Of a stretch of 44,290 nt of DNA, positions 43,783 through 44,290 are shown one piece after another; position 1 is the stretch's first letter, and each line of letters opens with the position of its first letter. Origin of the DNA: an uncultured Chlorobiota bacterium (GTDB lineage: Bacteria > Bacteroidota > Bacteroidia > Bacteroidales > JAADGE01); contig CAMZKV010000021.1 of assembly GCA_947311445.1 (NCBI GenBank), positions 1 to 44,290 on the forward strand. Reading direction: 5' to 3'. Under the pieces are notes generated by a model that saw nothing but the letters and a program-made list of their open reading frames with translations, made no database searches and had not been told where the DNA came from. Made by a program: the position numbers and the translations under genes.

Positions 43783-44290
43783 TGCTTAAACAACTAAAAA
43801 TACAAAACTACGCACTAATTGAAAAACTTAATATAGATTTTCAGGCAGGTTACTCCGTAATAACAGGAGAAACAGGAGCAGGAAAATCAATTTTGCTTGG
43901 TGCATTATCTTTAATTTTAGGAAATCGTGCAGATACAGGAATTCTTAAAAATAAAGATAAAAAATGTATTGTTGAGGCTGAATTTGACATTCAACGCTTC
44001 TCACTAAAAGTTTTTTATGATAAAAATGACATTGATTATGATGAAATTACAATAATTAGAAGGGAAATATCTCCTTCTGGTCGTTCCAGAGCTTTTATTA
44101 ATGATACTCCTGTTAATTTAGCAGTACTTAAAGATTTAAGTAGTCAATTAACAGACATTCATTCGCAACATCAAAATTTAAATTTGAACGATAACTCATT
44201 TCAACTGAATGTTTTAGATGCCTTTGCGGGTTTATTGCCAAAAGTTGAAGATTATAAAAAAGACTATTTTGAGTATCTTAAAATAAAAAA
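43782..44290 (+). CDS. recN: DNA repair ATPase RecN (5' part, cut by window end)
   Basis: SMC-like ATPase for double-strand break repair. The first 169 codons are visible. MLKQLKIQNYALIEKLNIDF is the RecN N-terminus, Walker A is TGETGAGKSILLGAL, and the segment IIRREISPSGRSRAFIND is the RecN-type GRSR(A/S)xIN motif followed by LKDLSSQLTDIHSQHQ. The coiled coil and Walker B lie beyond the window. The ATG shares its A with the TAA of the glycosyltransferase gene. Confidence 0.94.
   Translation, partial: MLKQLKIQNYALIEKLNIDFQAGYSVITGETGAGKSILLGALSLILGNRADTGILKNKDKKCIVEAEFDIQRFSLKVFYDKNDIDYDEITIIRREISPSGRSRAFINDTPVNLAVLKDLSSQLTDIHSQHQNLNLNDNSFQLNVLDAFAGLLPKVEDYKKDYFEYLKIK

Overview
The window is a 44.3 kb chromosomal segment of a strongly AT-rich member of the Bacteroidota, most likely Bacteroidales or a relative. 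Evidence: a protein with a type IX secretion (T9SS) C-terminal sorting domain; a PorE-like TPR/PD40/OmpA-like/SPOR protein; Bacteroidota-type lipoproteins (FSC lipoboxes); a DUF5686 outer-membrane protein; promoters of the form TTTTG-18 bp-TAnnTTTG; and few Shine-Dalgarno sequences. Nearly all genes are chromosomal housekeeping or envelope genes. I see no transposase, integrase, phage gene or CRISPR array.

Layout. 1-465 is an odd, relatively GC-richer stretch with degenerate 22-23 bp repeats, ending at a 5'-truncated gene (to 1680). 1687-4763 (minus) is an aromatic amino acid operon, pheA - aminotransferase - tyrA. It is preceded by a complete textbook transcription attenuator: a 21-residue leader peptide with six consecutive Tyr/Phe codons, mutually exclusive hairpins and an intrinsic terminator. 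4790-6274 is a TrpB/cysteine-synthase-superfamily PLP enzyme. 6492-8621 is the PorE-like protein. 8710-10067 is an atypical thioredoxin/thioredoxin-reductase pair. 10261-12498 holds a TGS-domain nucleoside (uridine-type) kinase and coaE, then tRNA-Val. 12748-14280 (minus) pairs a TIR-TM-lipocalin-like protein with a lipocalin-like lipoprotein. 14445-15905 is a TrkH/KtrB potassium transporter. 15999-20355 contains a TPR-PAS sensor without an output domain, an ECF sigma factor, its likely anti-sigma factor and a KYG-repeat secreted protein. 20510-22837 holds two lipoproteins (GH114-like and beta-helix). Then come ffh (minus), tRNA-Gly and tRNA-Leu, the DUF5686 protein, rlmN, a universal stress protein, a YyaL-like protein, a BASS-like transporter, rpsO-pnp, lipA, a T9SS-secreted BNR-repeat protein, and a plus-strand run lysS - MsbA-like ABC transporter - glycosyltransferase - recN (cut by the window end).

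How the parts work together. The best-supported regulatory system is the attenuator. It would couple the supply of charged tRNA-Phe and tRNA-Tyr to transcription of the prephenate dehydratase / aminotransferase / prephenate dehydrogenase genes. The redox pair and the TIR/lipocalin pair are the other non-routine modules. In both, a strong intrinsic terminator lies directly upstream of the second gene. Functional calls rest on reading motifs by eye; no database search was run.
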